The notes: generated by a model from the sequence alone, not told the origin. 64,000 bases of DNA from an uncultured Paracoccaceae bacterium (GCA_947493335.1 CANLQO010000004.1:62001-126000); one strand, 5' to 3'; counted from the stretch's first letter, positions 36,630-46,877 are shown. Translations and numbers: made by a program.

Positions 36630-37484
36630 CTAGGCCGCGCCACGTTGGGCCATGGCATTGCGCAGACTTGGCACCAGTAGTGCGCTTGCCTCGTGATGAC
36701 AGGCCACGCCCATCATCGCCGTCGCCGCCTTGGCCTGCATGGGCGAATAGAACATGCCCTTGGTGCCTTGAGCCTTGGCAACCTCTGTCGGGTTCGCCAC
36801 GATCACGTCCTGCACCAGATGCCGCAGTTCATTTACCATTTCGGCGGTCACAAACAGGGGGTCGACCTGAAGCGGGTTGTCCAACTGATCCCAAGGCATG
36901 TCCGACATCGGCGCCTTGGAAAACCATAGCAGGACTGCGCGGGGGCCGATCTGACCCAACATGTTTTTCATCCGCGCGACCCAGGCTTCTCTGAGTTCGG
37001 ACACGACGATGTCAAACCGTTCGGGTGACATGGCATGCAACGTACTCAGCATATGTCGTGTGAAGGTGAAGTCTGCAAAATCGACGTCGTTAAAGATCGC
37101 CTCCATCACGGTTGATGCGCGCAGGAACCGATCATTGCGGCGCGGATGCACCGAATAGAAGCGGTTCGACATGTAGTTTGCACCCATGATCTGCACCACG
37201 GTCATTTCCGCATCATTGCAAATCCCCATGATCGTGGGATCATTCACAAAGGCATCAACCCCACCGTTGACGCAACCGAGGTTGACACAAGTCATCCCCA
37301 ATTCCTTTTCGACCAATGCCGGAACCGGTTTGTCGATGAATTTCCCGAACGTTTCTGTACCGCCGATGAATGAGATATAGGGACTATCTAGGCGCCGCTT
37401 TGGCCCCCGAAAGAAGATCCGCGACATGCCATATCGGCACGGCGCATAATGCAGTCCACCGCCGTCAATCGTTTCGTGTTTCAT
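36630..37484 (-). CDS. DUF6473 family protein
   Basis: 284 residues from ATG 37484; the in-frame start 30 bases upstream adds a segment not expected in the family. The opening ...GGGLHYAPCRYGMSRIFFRGPKR and ISFIGGTETFGKFI are typical of DUF6473, a group seen in Rhodobacteraceae with a possible SGNH/sulfotransferase-like fold (GGTET strand-turn, later LLWFSKAPM). Function unknown; no signal peptide. It converges on etfA. Confidence 0.8.
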   Translation of the reverse strand: MKHETIDGGGLHYAPCRYGMSRIFFRGPKRRLDSPYISFIGGTETFGKFIDKPVPALVEKELGMTCVNLGCVNGGVDAFVNDPTIMGICNDAEMTVVQIMGANYMSNRFYSVHPRRNDRFLRASTVMEAIFNDVDFADFTFTRHMLSTLHAMSPERFDIVVSELREAWVARMKNMLGQIGPRAVLLWFSKAPMSDMPWDQLDNPLQVDPLFVTAEMVNELRHLVQDVIVANPTEVAKAQGTKGMFYSPMQAKAATAMMGVACHHEASALLVPSLRNAMAQRGAA

Positions 37485-37649
37485 GGTTCCCAACGCCTCT
37501 CGTCTGTTACCCACGCAACAGAGATTCGCCGAAATGCATTTCGAATTCGCTAAAGTGAAAGTTTGAACATTCTTTTAAGCGACCGGGCGTCTTGTAGCGG
37601 CCTATCACGGCGGCATATGGTGCGGGCAGTCAGCAGGGGATATTGGACC

Positions 37650-38525
37650 ATGACGATCAATTCGGTGGGCATTGTTGGTGCGGGTCAAATGGGTAACGGG
37701 ATCGCCCATGTCTTTGCTTTGGCTGGTTTCAACGTCAAGATGACCGACATCAGTGAAGACGCGCTTAAAGCTGCCGTGGCTCTGATTGACCGCAATCTGG
37801 ACCGTCAGGTCAGCAAGGGTGCGATTGACGAAGCGGCCAAAGCTGCGGCAATGCAGCGCATCTCGACCACCGGCACATTGACCGAATTGGGCCAAACAGA
37901 CCTGATCATCGAAGCTGCAACAGAGCGCGAAACGATCAAACAGGCCATTTTCGAAGACCTCGTCCCGCATCTGAAACCTGAGACGATTCTGACCTCGAAC
38001 ACGTCCTCGATTTCCATCACCCGGCTGGCAAGTCGCACGGACCGGCCTGAAAAATTCATGGGGTTCCATTTCATGAACCCGGTCCCGGTGATGCAGCTGG
38101 TCGAACTGATCCGCGGGATTGCAACGGATGAGCCCACATTCCGCGCCTGTCAGGACGTTGTGAAAAAACTGGGCAAGACCAGCACCGCGTCCGAGGATTT
38201 CCCAGCATTCATCGTCAACCGCATCCTGATGCCGATGATCAATGAGGCGATTTATACCCTTTACGAAGGCGTCGGCTCTGTTCAGTCGATTGACACATCG
38301 CTGAAGCTTGGTGCCAACCATCCGATGGGTCCGCTGGAACTGGCGGACTTTATCGGGCTGGACACCTGTCTTGCTATCATGAACGTGTTGCACGATGGTT
38401 TGGCGGATACCAAGTACCGGCCCTGCCCGCTTTTGACAAAATACGTCGAAGCCGGTTGGCTGGGACGGAAATCGCAACGCGGGTTCTATGATTATCGGGG
38501 CGAGGTCCCGGTGCCGACGCGTTAG
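37650..38525 (+). CDS. 3-hydroxybutyryl-CoA dehydrogenase
   Basis: 291 residues from ATG 37650, placed by GGGGA nine bases upstream and by the Rossmann motif VGIVGAGQMGNGIAH that opens the family. The second domain has FMGFHFMNPVPVMQLVELI, the catalytic His in GFHFMNP, and the FIVNRILMPMINEA and HPMGPLELADFIGLD signatures. It oxidises or reduces 3-hydroxybutyryl/acyl-CoA with NAD(P). Its 3' end overlaps the convergent acyltransferase gene by four bases. Confidence 0.93.
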   Translation: MTINSVGIVGAGQMGNGIAHVFALAGFNVKMTDISEDALKAAVALIDRNLDRQVSKGAIDEAAKAAAMQRISTTGTLTELGQTDLIIEAATERETIKQAIFEDLVPHLKPETILTSNTSSISITRLASRTDRPEKFMGFHFMNPVPVMQLVELIRGIATDEPTFRACQDVVKKLGKTSTASEDFPAFIVNRILMPMINEAIYTLYEGVGSVQSIDTSLKLGANHPMGPLELADFIGLDTCLAIMNVLHDGLADTKYRPCPLLTKYVEAGWLGRKSQRGFYDYRGEVPVPTR

Positions 38526-39415
38526 GGCTTTAACGCCAGCGTTTGGTCGCGCAGCCACGCCATGAAGGCGCGCTGATCGCCCGCCTTGCTTTCCCATTGC
38601 TCTGGCAAGATCGGGTCGCCGATGATCGGGCGAAAGACCGTATTACGTGAGCGGACGATTTCATGGATCAGCAAGCTTTGCCGCAACGTGGCTGAGATTT
38701 GATGCGCCATCTGGTACCAGCGGGAATTCGCACCGGGGAAATAACAAGGCACGACGGTCGCGCCGGATTTGCGGATCATCTTGGCGGTAAAGACATTCCA
38801 CTCAGTCTCGATCACCGGGCCGAACATGGATTGCGCCGTCGCCACAACGCCAGAGGGGAACAATGCCACGATGCCGTCATTTGACAGATGTGCCATCGCG
38901 GCGCGCCGCATTTCGACCATGCGTTCCTGAGCATCATCGTGGTGTGGAAACGGCACCGGGATCAGGAACTGGCTGGCGACGGTGTCAATCTCGGTCAAAA
39001 GAGAGCGGGTCAGGATCTTGTAGTCCAACCGCCGCCGGCCGATCAATTCTGCCATGACCATGCCGTCGACCATGCCGTGCGGATGATTGGCCACAAATAC
39101 AACCGGGCCAGTCAGGGGGATCTTGTCCAGCTGATCCTGCGGCGTCTGGATGTCGACACCCAGCACATCAAGCGCCGAGGTCCAGAATTCTTGCCCCTGA
39201 TAAGGCCCCCGCTTTTCAAATTCGCGGATCATGCGGACGATCTGTAGTTTGCCGGTCAGCCATTCAACAGTCCGGATGAAGCCCGAGCGCATTGGGCTGT
39301 CAAACGAGGTCGCATAGCTAAGTACGCCGCGATCGTAGTGTACGGGCTGAGGCTGAGTCTGGGGAGACACTTTTGGCGCCTTGCTGGTCAGTTCGGTCAA
39401 TCCGTTGCCTTCCAA
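38522..39415 (-). CDS. Lysophospholipid acyltransferase family protein
   Basis: 297 residues of the PlsC-like glycerolipid acyltransferase family. The catalytic motif is NHPHGMVDG at about 108-116, and FPSGVVATAQ at about 203-212 matches the substrate-binding block. No signal peptide; likely a peripheral or single-anchor membrane protein that acylates a lipid intermediate. Convergent with the dehydrogenase gene. Confidence 0.85.
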   Translation of the reverse strand: MEGNGLTELTSKAPKVSPQTQPQPVHYDRGVLSYATSFDSPMRSGFIRTVEWLTGKLQIVRMIREFEKRGPYQGQEFWTSALDVLGVDIQTPQDQLDKIPLTGPVVFVANHPHGMVDGMVMAELIGRRRLDYKILTRSLLTEIDTVASQFLIPVPFPHHDDAQERMVEMRRAAMAHLSNDGIVALFPSGVVATAQSMFGPVIETEWNVFTAKMIRKSGATVVPCYFPGANSRWYQMAHQISATLRQSLLIHEIVRSRNTVFRPIIGDPILPEQWESKAGDQRAFMAWLRDQTLALKP

Positions 39416-39432
39416 TGCAGACCGGGAATGCC

Positions 39433-39702
39433 CTAGTCGCCTTCGCCAAATTTATTGTTCACCAAGGTCGTGATGGCATCTGCCAATGCGTCGGCGTCCG
39501 CCCCGCGGGTTTCCACATCTATAAATGTTCCGATGGTGGCTGCCAACATTAATAGCCCCATGATGCTGTCGCCCTCGGCCGACATACCATCTTTGCTCAC
39601 CGTGGCTTCGGCGTCATGTGCCTCGACCACTTCAGCGAGACGGGCGGAGGCGCGTGCGTGCAGGCCTTTGATGTTCTGAATCTCAAGTCGCAATGTCGCC
39701 AT
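39433..39702 (-). CDS. ptsH: HPr-family phosphocarrier protein
   Basis: 89 residues. The phosphorylated histidine is in KGLHARASARL (His near residue 15), and MGLLMLAATIGTFIDV is the usual helix-rich second half with a seryl phosphorylation site in GDSIMGLL. It belongs to a regulatory PTS with the EIIA, RapZ and HprK genes upstream; enzyme I must be encoded elsewhere. Confidence 0.93.
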   Translation of the reverse strand: MATLRLEIQNIKGLHARASARLAEVVEAHDAEATVSKDGMSAEGDSIMGLLMLAATIGTFIDVETRGADADALADAITTLVNNKFGEGD

Positions 39703-39704
39703 GG

Positions 39705-40097
39705 TCAGCTGGGTTCCACGATATGCGTGTTGATATATTTGTGCGCAGCATCAATCGCAGCGTTCACGGCATCAGGCACGGACTTGTTTCTTGTTTTCGC
39801 CAGCTTGATCAGCATCGGCAGGTTTGCACCGTAGATGATCTGGCGTTTTGCCACGCCACAGGCCCGCAAGCTGAGGTTCGATGGTGAGCCGCCAAACATA
39901 TCTGTGACAATGATCACGCCATCGCCAGCATCAACGGCATCGGCTGCGGCGCATATCTCGGCCTGTTTGTTGGCGCGGTTTTCCTCTGCCGCGATGGTGA
40001 TCGCCATGATGCCATCCTGTTTACCCACCACATGCTCGACCGCGGCAAGGTATTCAGGGGCAAGCCCCCCGTGGGCAACGATCACAATACCGATCAA
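39705..40097 (-). CDS. PTS EIIA component, mannose-family (EIIA-Man-like)
   Basis: 130 residues with the N-terminal phosphorylation histidine in [15 protein letters not shown] and the conserved [14 protein letters not shown]. No membrane EIIB/EIIC genes are present, so it is likely a regulatory rather than sugar-transport component. It starts inside the last four bases of rapZ and lies two bases before HPr. Confidence 0.9.
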   Translation of the reverse strand: MIGIVIVAHGGLAPEYLAAVEHVVGKQDGIMAITIAAEENRANKQAEICAAADAVDAGDGVIIVTDMFGGSPSNLSLRACGVAKRQIIYGANLPMLIKLAKTRNKSVPDAVNAAIDAAHKYINTHIVEPS

Positions 40098-40996
40098 CGT
40101 AACTGTCCTTTGTGGCCGCCGTCGCGGCGTTCCATCTCCCGATGTCGTTTAGACACCTGCCAACCGTCCGCTGCAAGGGATGCGGCCACCCTTTCGGCCA
40201 TTGCGACAGATCTGTGTTGTCCGCCCGTGCAGCCAAAACCGATAGCGAGGTGCGATCGGCCTTCGTCTTTGTGTGCCGGGAGCTGCAAATCCAAGAGCGA
40301 CGTCACTCGGGCAAAGAAGTCATCAAAACGCGGATCAGCGGCGACATAGGCGTCAACCTCGGGCGCGCGCCCGTCTTTGGCGCGCAGGGTTTCGTCCCAG
40401 TGCGGGTTGCGCAGGAACCGGCAGTCGAGCACCATGTCCAGCCCACGCGGCAAACCGCGTTTGTAGGAAAAAGACTGGACAGAGACCCCCAAGGTTGCGC
40501 TTTGCGGCGCAAACAGACGCTCCACCTCGGCCTTGAGGTCGTGTGGGGTCATCGCTGTTGTATCGATCAGCACATCCGCGCGCGCACGAATTGGAACCAG
40601 CAGGTCGGTTTCAGCCGTAATGCCAGCAAGAGGCGGCCCGGCAGGGGCAAGCGGATGGCGGCGACGCGTTTCAGAATAGCGGCGGATCAATGTGTCGGCA
40701 TCGGCCTCAAGATAAAGAACCTGCGTGGCATCGCCCTGACTTTCGGTGACGCTGTCGATTGCGGCAATCAGCGCGTTGGTGCCGAAATCACGGTTGCGGA
40801 CATCAATGCCCAGCGCAAGTGGCCGTGTCGCGGGGCCAGCAAGAAGCCGCGACAAGAGCGAAAGCGGCAGGTTATCGATCACCTCGAACCCGATGTCTTC
40901 GAGCGCCCGAATGGCGGTCGAACGCCCACCGCCCGACGGACCCGTGACCAAAAGAACAGGCGGGTTGTCGGTTTGGTTGGTCGAAGTCGTTTTCAT
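40094..40996 (-). CDS. rapZ: RNase adapter RapZ / nucleotide-binding protein
   Basis: 300 residues. The start at 40996 overlaps the hprK stop as ATGA, which decides it over an ATG 12 bases upstream. N-terminal P-loop [13 protein letters not shown] has Arg in place of the usual Lys, a form recalled from alphaproteobacterial members. C-terminal [20 protein letters not shown] is the conserved RapZ signature. In enterobacteria RapZ targets small RNAs to RNase E; here it is likely a PTS-linked regulator. Confidence 0.93.
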   Translation of the reverse strand: MKTTSTNQTDNPPVLLVTGPSGGGRSTAIRALEDIGFEVIDNLPLSLLSRLLAGPATRPLALGIDVRNRDFGTNALIAAIDSVTESQGDATQVLYLEADADTLIRRYSETRRRHPLAPAGPPLAGITAETDLLVPIRARADVLIDTTAMTPHDLKAEVERLFAPQSATLGVSVQSFSYKRGLPRGLDMVLDCRFLRNPHWDETLRAKDGRAPEVDAYVAADPRFDDFFARVTSLLDLQLPAHKDEGRSHLAIGFGCTGGQHRSVAMAERVAASLAADGWQVSKRHREMERRDGGHKGQLR

Positions 40997-41415
40997 GGCT
41001 GGGGCCATCCATAGCGCATCATTGTAGCGATCGCAGATGCGAAATGTAGGCCGTCTACCCTATGACACAAGGGGATGTCACATCCCAAATGCGTGACATG
41101 ACGTGGCGGAGGCAGCCTGTCGACCGCCAATTCGTCCATGTTGATCGCCAGTTTGATTGCCGTGCGCGGGACCATGGGCGCGTTGATCAACCCAATGCCC
41201 CGTGCCTCAATCAACGATGGGAGTGTTGCGGGGCGACTGGCCCACAGGATGGGACCATCACGTTCGATCCGGGTCTGGTCATCCGCGACCAGTCCAGCAC
41301 CTAGCGCAATCAATTGCAACGCGAGGGCCGACTTTCCGCTGCCCGAGGCCCCGGTGATCAGCACGCCTTTTCCGTCCAGATCGACGCAAGTGGCGTGCAA
41401 ATTGGATTCGATCAT
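40993..41415 (-). CDS. hprK: HPr kinase/phosphorylase, short alphaproteobacterial form
   Basis: 140 residues, about half the Gram-positive enzyme length, keeping the C-terminal catalytic domain with Walker [11 protein letters not shown] and [13 protein letters not shown]. This short form is usual in alphaproteobacteria and phosphorylates HPr, linking ChvGI signalling to the PTS. Three bases separate it from chvG. Confidence 0.9.
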   Translation of the reverse strand: MIESNLHATCVDLDGKGVLITGASGSGKSALALQLIALGAGLVADDQTRIERDGPILWASRPATLPSLIEARGIGLINAPMVPRTAIKLAINMDELAVDRLPPPRHVTHLGCDIPLCHRVDGLHFASAIATMMRYGWPQP

Positions 41416-41418
41416 GGG

Positions 41419-43152
41419 TCAGACCGGCAGGCCCACAACAAAGCGCGCGCCCAGCGGGTCAGATGTCATGTCCGCTTCGCCCGGGCGAATGTTTTCGGCC
41501 CAGATCACGCCGCCATGGGCCTCGATGATCTGCTTGGAGATCGCAAGCCCAAGGCCCGAGTTATCGCCAAACTGACCCTCTGGCCGTTCAGAGTAAAAAC
41601 GCTGAAAGACTTTCTGCAACGCTTCGTTCGGGATGCCGGGGCCTGTATCCTCGACCACGACCAGCACCCGGTTCTCACGCTTTCTGGCCCAGACCCGGAT
41701 CGCGTCGCCGTCTTCGCAAAAAGAGATCGCGTTGGTGATCAGGTTGACGAAGACCTGTGCCAAGCGGCCTTCCAGCCCCAAAACTTCGATGGGATGTTCT
41801 GGCAGGTCGGCGATGTACTCCACCCCCTTTGATTCAGCCTCTTTGCCGAGGAATTCATTGAGGTTGCGCAGCATCTTGAGGAGGTCAAACGCCTCTTCTT
41901 CCTCTTTGACGAGTTCGCTATCAAGCCGAGATGCGTTGGAGATGTCGCTGACAAGGCGGTCAAGGCGGCGCACATCATGTTCGATCACTTCGAGCATTTT
42001 CTCACGCTGATCTTCGCGCTTGGCGATGCGCATCGTGCCAACCGCAGAGCGCAGTGAAGCAAGCGGGTTCTTGATCTCATGGGCGACGTCTGCCGCGAAT
42101 TGTTCGTTGCCCTCGATCCGTTCATAAAGCGCCTGCACCATCCCGCGCAGCGCACCGGACAGGCGGCCGATTTCATCTGGCCGGGCGGTCAGATCGGGAA
42201 TGCGTACTTTGGTCGGTGACATCTTGCGCGCGTTTTTGTCACGACCAAGCTCTGCCGCTGCGGCCAGATCCGCCAGCGGATTGGCAATGGTCGAGGCAAG
42301 CACAAGGCTCAGACCAATGGAAATCAGGATGCCGACCAGAAACAGCCTGAGGACCTGTTCCCGTTCGCGCGCGACAAGGGCGTCCAATTCGCCGGCTGCA
42401 GAAGAGATCAGGACAACGCCAACGGCGCGACCATTTTGCGAGATCGGTGTCGATACGACAAATGTCGTCCCATTGGAGGTCGTGTTGGCACTTACGCCGG
42501 TGCCGTTTTCCATCACCGTGCGGATATCGTCAGGCGTCACGTCCTGAAGTGCATCCACGCTGCCATTGTCGATGCTGACCACAGCCCGCATGGATCCCCA
42601 GACCTGCGCCAGAAAATCGCTGATGAATGTGGCGCTGTCATCGCGTTCCAACCCGTCAATGGCAGAGCCGCCACGAGCACCTTTGGCGGTTGCAATCAGC
42701 GTGCCCGAGGGATCATAGACGGCAACGTCGATGCCACCGCGCAAATCCATCTCGGCCAGGGTATTGACGACGTCGATGCCGTCGCCGGTGATCAGATCAA
42801 CGGGCGCCGTCATCGGCATGCGTGCCTCAAGCACGTCGGCGATCAGTTCGGCCTCGTTCACAAGGCCATTGGCCCGCTGAAACGCCAGGTTGTCGCGGCT
42901 GGGGTTCAGATAAAGCACCCCTGCCACGAGCAGGATCATGGCAATCAGATTGAACGTGATGATTTTGCGCGCAATCGGCGAATTGCGCAGCTGGATCAAT
43001 CCGCGGCTTTTGCGGTGCGCCAGCATTTCTTGTTCGTGCAGCGCCGTGGGCGATACCCAGTCGTCACCCAAAACAAGGTCCGGCTGGCTTTGCGCTGCCT
43101 TCCGGACCGAGTTCAGGTCGCGTACATCAATGTCAGAGACATCGGTCATCAC
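41419..43152 (-). CDS. chvG: Sensor histidine kinase ChvG
   Basis: 577 residues. A short cytoplasmic start is followed by a membrane helix (about 70-90), a periplasmic sensor domain, a second membrane helix (about 270-290), a HAMP linker, HisKA with FAADVAHEIKNPLASLRSAV (phosphorylated His) and a HATPase with NLITNAISF and GLGLAISKQIIEAHGG. It senses acid or envelope state in related bacteria and phosphorylates ChvI. One base before it lies the chvI stop. Confidence 0.94.
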   Translation of the reverse strand: MMTDVSDIDVRDLNSVRKAAQSQPDLVLGDDWVSPTALHEQEMLAHRKSRGLIQLRNSPIARKIITFNLIAMILLVAGVLYLNPSRDNLAFQRANGLVNEAELIADVLEARMPMTAPVDLITGDGIDVVNTLAEMDLRGGIDVAVYDPSGTLIATAKGARGGSAIDGLERDDSATFISDFLAQVWGSMRAVVSIDNGSVDALQDVTPDDIRTVMENGTGVSANTTSNGTTFVVSTPISQNGRAVGVVLISSAAGELDALVAREREQVLRLFLVGILISIGLSLVLASTIANPLADLAAAAELGRDKNARKMSPTKVRIPDLTARPDEIGRLSGALRGMVQALYERIEGNEQFAADVAHEIKNPLASLRSAVGTMRIAKREDQREKMLEVIEHDVRRLDRLVSDISNASRLDSELVKEEEEAFDLLKMLRNLNEFLGKEAESKGVEYIADLPEHPIEVLGLEGRLAQVFVNLITNAISFCEDGDAIRVWARKRENRVLVVVEDTGPGIPNEALQKVFQRFYSERPEGQFGDNSGLGLAISKQIIEAHGGVIWAENIRPGEADMTSDPLGARFVVGLPV

Positions 43153-43854
43153 TTACTCTTCGTTATAGCGATACCCGATGCCGTAGAGTGTTTCGATTGC
43201 CGAGAATTCGTCGTCGGCCTGCCGCATCTTCTTGCGCAGCCGCTTGATGTGGCTGTCGATTGTGCGGTCATCCACGTAGACCTGATCATCATAAGCCACG
43301 TCCATCAGTTGATCGCGCGACTTCACAAAGCCCGGACGCTGTGCAAGCGCCTGCAGAAGCAGGAATTCGGTCACAGTCAACGAGACATCTTCGCCCTTCC
43401 ACTTCACCGCGTGCCGCAGCGGATCCATCGTCAGTTCGCCGCGGACCATGATCTTGGTCTCTTCAGTTTCCTCAACCTCTTCGCCAGAAATCACATCCTG
43501 ACGGCGCAAAAGCGCGCGGATGCGTTCCACCAGAAGGCGCTGGCTGAAGGGTTTCTTGACGTAGTCGTCCGCGCCCATACGCAGGCCCAGAACTTCGTCA
43601 ATTTCGTCATCCTTGGAGGTCAGGAAGATGACCGGCATCGACGTCTTCTGACGCAGACGCTGCAACAGATCCATGCCATCCATGCGCGGCATCTTGATGT
43701 CCAGAACGGCCATATCCGGCATACGCTTGTTAAAGGCGTCCAAGGCCGATTGGCCATCGTTGTAGGTTTCGACCTCGAACCCTTCGGCTTCGAGAGTCAT
43801 CGAGACCGACGTCAGGATGTTCCTGTCGTCGTCCACAAGTGCAATTTTTGACAT
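43153..43854 (-). CDS. chvI: OmpR-family response regulator ChvI
   Basis: 233 residues from ATG 43854 ([13 protein letters not shown]); the upstream extension does not fit the receiver fold. Phosphorylated Asp is in [13 protein letters not shown], and the winged-helix DNA-binding domain ends with [15 protein letters not shown]. It controls cell-envelope and central-metabolism genes in alphaproteobacteria, often including pckA, which is divergently transcribed here. Confidence 0.95.
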   Translation of the reverse strand: MSKIALVDDDRNILTSVSMTLEAEGFEVETYNDGQSALDAFNKRMPDMAVLDIKMPRMDGMDLLQRLRQKTSMPVIFLTSKDDEIDEVLGLRMGADDYVKKPFSQRLLVERIRALLRRQDVISGEEVEETEETKIMVRGELTMDPLRHAVKWKGEDVSLTVTEFLLLQALAQRPGFVKSRDQLMDVAYDDQVYVDDRTIDSHIKRLRKKMRQADDEFSAIETLYGIGYRYNEE

Positions 43855-44153
43855 GGGTTTGACCCTTACTGCTTTATTGTTGATCTTGCCTGCTTTTTGC
43901 CAAGGTTTCCCCGTTTTGGAGAAACGAATCAAGTCTCAACTACGAATCAGGCCGTGATGTGTGCCTTATTTGTGCTTTCAGGTGTTATTTTCGCATTAAC
44001 TGCGTTTCAAAAAGGTCACGCATTGGAATGGTGGCGTTAACATGGAAATGGTTGCGCTAACGTGGGTTTCGGGGGGTATTCGCGCGCAAAATCATGGTGC
44101 TAAGTGGTGTGGTCCGGGCCGAGACTGGCCCCTTTTGAGATGGAGCACGCCCA
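43855..44153. promoter_or_regulatory. chvI / pckA divergent promoter region with a TAAC repeat
   Basis: A 299-base interval without a credible gene. Three related words occur: GCATTAAC at 43993, GCGTTAAC at 44034 and GCGCTAAC at 44054. The last two are in extended copies ending TGG, spaced 20 bases, and the first is 41 bases before the second. Spacings near whole helical turns suggest sites for an OmpR-type regulator such as ChvI, not proven. Confidence 0.4.
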
Positions 44154-45752
44154 ATGGACCACGGTACGGTCAACCCGCAGATGACACTTGCGCAACAAGG
44201 CATCACAGGGCTTGGCGCGGTCTATTACAACGAGGACGAAGCGACGTTGCAGGCCGCCGCCATCGCCGCAGGCGAAGGTGTTGAGGGCCAGGGCGGGACG
44301 TTTCTGGTGACAACCGGCAAACACACAGGTCGGTCACCCAAAGACAAATTTGTGGTGCGGTCGCCCGCAGTCGAAGACACGATCTGGTGGGAAAACAACC
44401 CGCCGATGGACCCCGCAGCTTTTGATCAGCTTTACGACGATATGATCGCGCATATGCAGGGCGGCACCTACCGCGTGCAGGATCTATTTGGCGGCGCGGA
44501 CCCGGCACATCGTCTTGACGTCCGCGTGGTAACAGAACTCACCTGGCATGGTCTGTTCATCCGGCATCTTTTGCGTCGCCCTGCCGCAGACGAGATCGCA
44601 AGCTTTACCCCAGACTGGACCATCATCAATTGCCCAAGCTTCAAGGCTGATCCTGCGCGTCATGGTTGCCGCAGCGAAACGGTGATCACGCTGAACTTTG
44701 ATCGCAAACTCATCCTGATCGGCGGCACCGAGTACGCGGGTGAGAACAAGAAATCGGTCTTTACGCTGCTGAACTATCTGCTGCCTGAAAAGGGCATCAT
44801 GCCGATGCATTGCTCGGCCAACCACGCGCCGGGCAATCCGGTCGATACGGCGGTTTTCTTTGGTCTCTCCGGCACCGGCAAGACCACGCTGTCTGCTGAC
44901 CCGACCCGCGTGTTGATCGGGGACGACGAACACGGTTGGTCAGAGCGCGGCACATTCAACTTTGAGGGCGGATGCTACGCCAAGACCATCGGGCTGGACC
45001 CCAAAGCAGAGCCCGAAATCTACGCAACCTGTTCCATGCCGCACACGGTGATTGAAAACATGGTGTTTGATCCAGAGACCAAGGAACTGGATTTTGAAGA
45101 TGACAGCCTGACCGCTAACATGCGCTGCGCTTATCCGTTGAACTACATTGGCAATGCTTCTGAAAGTGCGCTGGGCGGCCACCCCAAGAACATTATTATG
45201 CTCACATGTGACGCCTTTGGTGTCCTGCCTCCGATCAGCCGCCTGACCCCAGCGCAGGCCATGTATCATTTCCTGTCTGGTTTCACCTCCAAGGTTGCGG
45301 GCACAGAACGCGGCGTGACAGAGCCGGAGCCGACGTTCAGCACCTGTTTTGGTGCGCCGTTCATGCCGCGTCGGCCAGAAGAATACGGCAACTTGCTACG
45401 CAAAAAGATCGCAAGCCACGGCGCGACCTGCTGGTTGGTCAACACCGGCTGGACCGGTGGCGCATATGGCACAGGCAGCCGGATGCCGATCAAGGCCACG
45501 CGCGCGCTGCTGTCGGCCGCGCTGGACGGGTCACTGGTCGAGAACCAGTTTATCAAGGACACGCATTTCGGCTTTGAAGTGCCGGTGACCTGCGAGGGCG
45601 TCGATAGCCGCCTGTTGAACCCGCGCGATACATGGGCCGACAAGGACGCTTATGACGCGCAGGCCAAGAAGCTGGTTGCGATGTTCAGCGACAACTTTGA
45701 AAAATATGTCCCCTTCATCGACGATGACGTCAAAGCCGCCGCTATCGGCTAG
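44154..45752 (+). CDS. pckA: Phosphoenolpyruvate carboxykinase (ATP)
   Basis: 532 residues. It converts oxaloacetate and ATP to phosphoenolpyruvate and CO2 for gluconeogenesis. Seen motifs are the kinase-1 P-loop [20 protein letters not shown] (metal site), [15 protein letters not shown] (substrate lid) and [15 protein letters not shown]. Typical length. It diverges from chvI, consistent with ChvGI control described in other alphaproteobacteria. Confidence 0.96.
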   Translation: MDHGTVNPQMTLAQQGITGLGAVYYNEDEATLQAAAIAAGEGVEGQGGTFLVTTGKHTGRSPKDKFVVRSPAVEDTIWWENNPPMDPAAFDQLYDDMIAHMQGGTYRVQDLFGGADPAHRLDVRVVTELTWHGLFIRHLLRRPAADEIASFTPDWTIINCPSFKADPARHGCRSETVITLNFDRKLILIGGTEYAGENKKSVFTLLNYLLPEKGIMPMHCSANHAPGNPVDTAVFFGLSGTGKTTLSADPTRVLIGDDEHGWSERGTFNFEGGCYAKTIGLDPKAEPEIYATCSMPHTVIENMVFDPETKELDFEDDSLTANMRCAYPLNYIGNASESALGGHPKNIIMLTCDAFGVLPPISRLTPAQAMYHFLSGFTSKVAGTERGVTEPEPTFSTCFGAPFMPRRPEEYGNLLRKKIASHGATCWLVNTGWTGGAYGTGSRMPIKATRALLSAALDGSLVENQFIKDTHFGFEVPVTCEGVDSRLLNPRDTWADKDAYDAQAKKLVAMFSDNFEKYVPFIDDDVKAAAIG

Positions 45753-45793
45753 GGCCCGTTTCCAAGGCTGTGCGAATTGATTAGGGTCGGGCC

Positions 45794-46327
45794 ATGCGCC
45801 TGACCCTTTTTCTAATCTCACTTTTTGCCAGCCCACTTTCGGCCCAGCAGATCGGCGGGACAGATCACCTGCTTTCCCATGTCAGGCCGGTCTTTTTCTG
45901 CGTGGACCTGCACCCGGACAGCAGCGCGCAAGAGGATCTAGGCGTCTGGACTTTTCCCCATGGTGCCCCGCTGCCTTACGAGATCAGCGACAACCAAGTT
46001 ATGGCGCGTCCGGGGCTGGCCTTTGGCTTTGAAATCCGGGCGTCCGGGCCTGACAGGCTTCGTGATGTGACCATTGTCGTGGATCACCCACCGCTGCAGG
46101 ACACAAAAGTGACGCGCCACAGCTGGACGGCCGATATTCCTGCGCGAGGCAATGCGCTGAGCTACTATGGCTTCGGACGGCCGGAAGAAGTCACGACGGG
46201 CCGGTGGTCTTTCTCTTATATCAAGGATGACCGGGTGCTTTATCGGCACGACTTTGATCTTTTGCCCGCAAAAGACCCTCTTCAGACCTGTGTTGCGGCC
46301 GAGATGTCCGGGACATTGCACGAATGA
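45794..46327 (+). CDS. DUF3859 exported protein, first of two
   Basis: 177 residues with a signal peptide (cleaved near LSAQQ). The core has VRPVFFCVDLHPD near the N-terminus, FGFEIRASGPDRLRDVTIVVDHPPLQD and a strand-rich end WSFSYIKDDRVLYRHDFDL, matching DUF3859. Function unknown, likely periplasmic. Its stop overlaps the start of a paralogous gene by four bases. Confidence 0.8.
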   Translation: MRLTLFLISLFASPLSAQQIGGTDHLLSHVRPVFFCVDLHPDSSAQEDLGVWTFPHGAPLPYEISDNQVMARPGLAFGFEIRASGPDRLRDVTIVVDHPPLQDTKVTRHSWTADIPARGNALSYYGFGRPEEVTTGRWSFSYIKDDRVLYRHDFDLLPAKDPLQTCVAAEMSGTLHE

Positions 46328-46860
46328 CGCGCTCCGCTCTGATCCTTGCCCTAATACCCCTGTGGGTGTCGGCGCAACCGGCACCTGACGAAGTCTCACC
46401 GCTGATTGCAAGCGTGCAAAGCGGCGTCGTCTGCCCGCCATCGACGGTTGGATCGTCGCCCGCGCCCGATACGGTCGCAGGGACAACGCATTTGATCGAG
46501 GAAGAACCGCCATTTGTTTCGCTGTCCAACCGTGTGCCTGCGGTGCTGGGTATCGGTTTTGGGACCAAGGCGTTATCCGAAGCGGCGATGGGCATCGACA
46601 CCGTCACCATGACTGTCACTCATCCGCCGATGGGCGCCGGTGGGGCAGTGCGCCAAAGCTTTGAGACACGGATCAGTGGCCTTGATCCGTCGCTGACTTT
46701 CTATCAGTTCGACTATGACTATGAGTTGGTACGCGGCATCTGGCAGATGGAGGCCAGCAAGAACGGCACGGTTCTATATCGCACCACCTTTGAAATCGTC
46801 GGCCCCGAGCAAGTCCCCGAACTTGCGGCCATTTGCGGGTTTGAGGAGTTGCTGTCCTAG
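46324..46860 (+). CDS. DUF3859 exported protein, second of two
   Basis: 178 residues with a signal peptide (cleaved near SAQPA). It repeats the pattern of the upstream protein: IGFGTKALSEAAMGIDTVTMTVTHPP corresponds to the FGFEIRAS block and GIWQMEASKNGTVLYRTTFEI to the last strands, so the pair arose by tandem duplication, now well diverged. Function unknown. Confidence 0.8.
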   Translation: MTRSALILALIPLWVSAQPAPDEVSPLIASVQSGVVCPPSTVGSSPAPDTVAGTTHLIEEEPPFVSLSNRVPAVLGIGFGTKALSEAAMGIDTVTMTVTHPPMGAGGAVRQSFETRISGLDPSLTFYQFDYDYELVRGIWQMEASKNGTVLYRTTFEIVGPEQVPELAAICGFEELLS

Positions 46861-46877
46861 CGCAACCTGATCGCCCT

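Noticed and set aside
44042-44284. Plus-strand 80-codon frame overlapping the pckA start
   Set aside because: It crosses into pckA in another frame and has no recognisable features.
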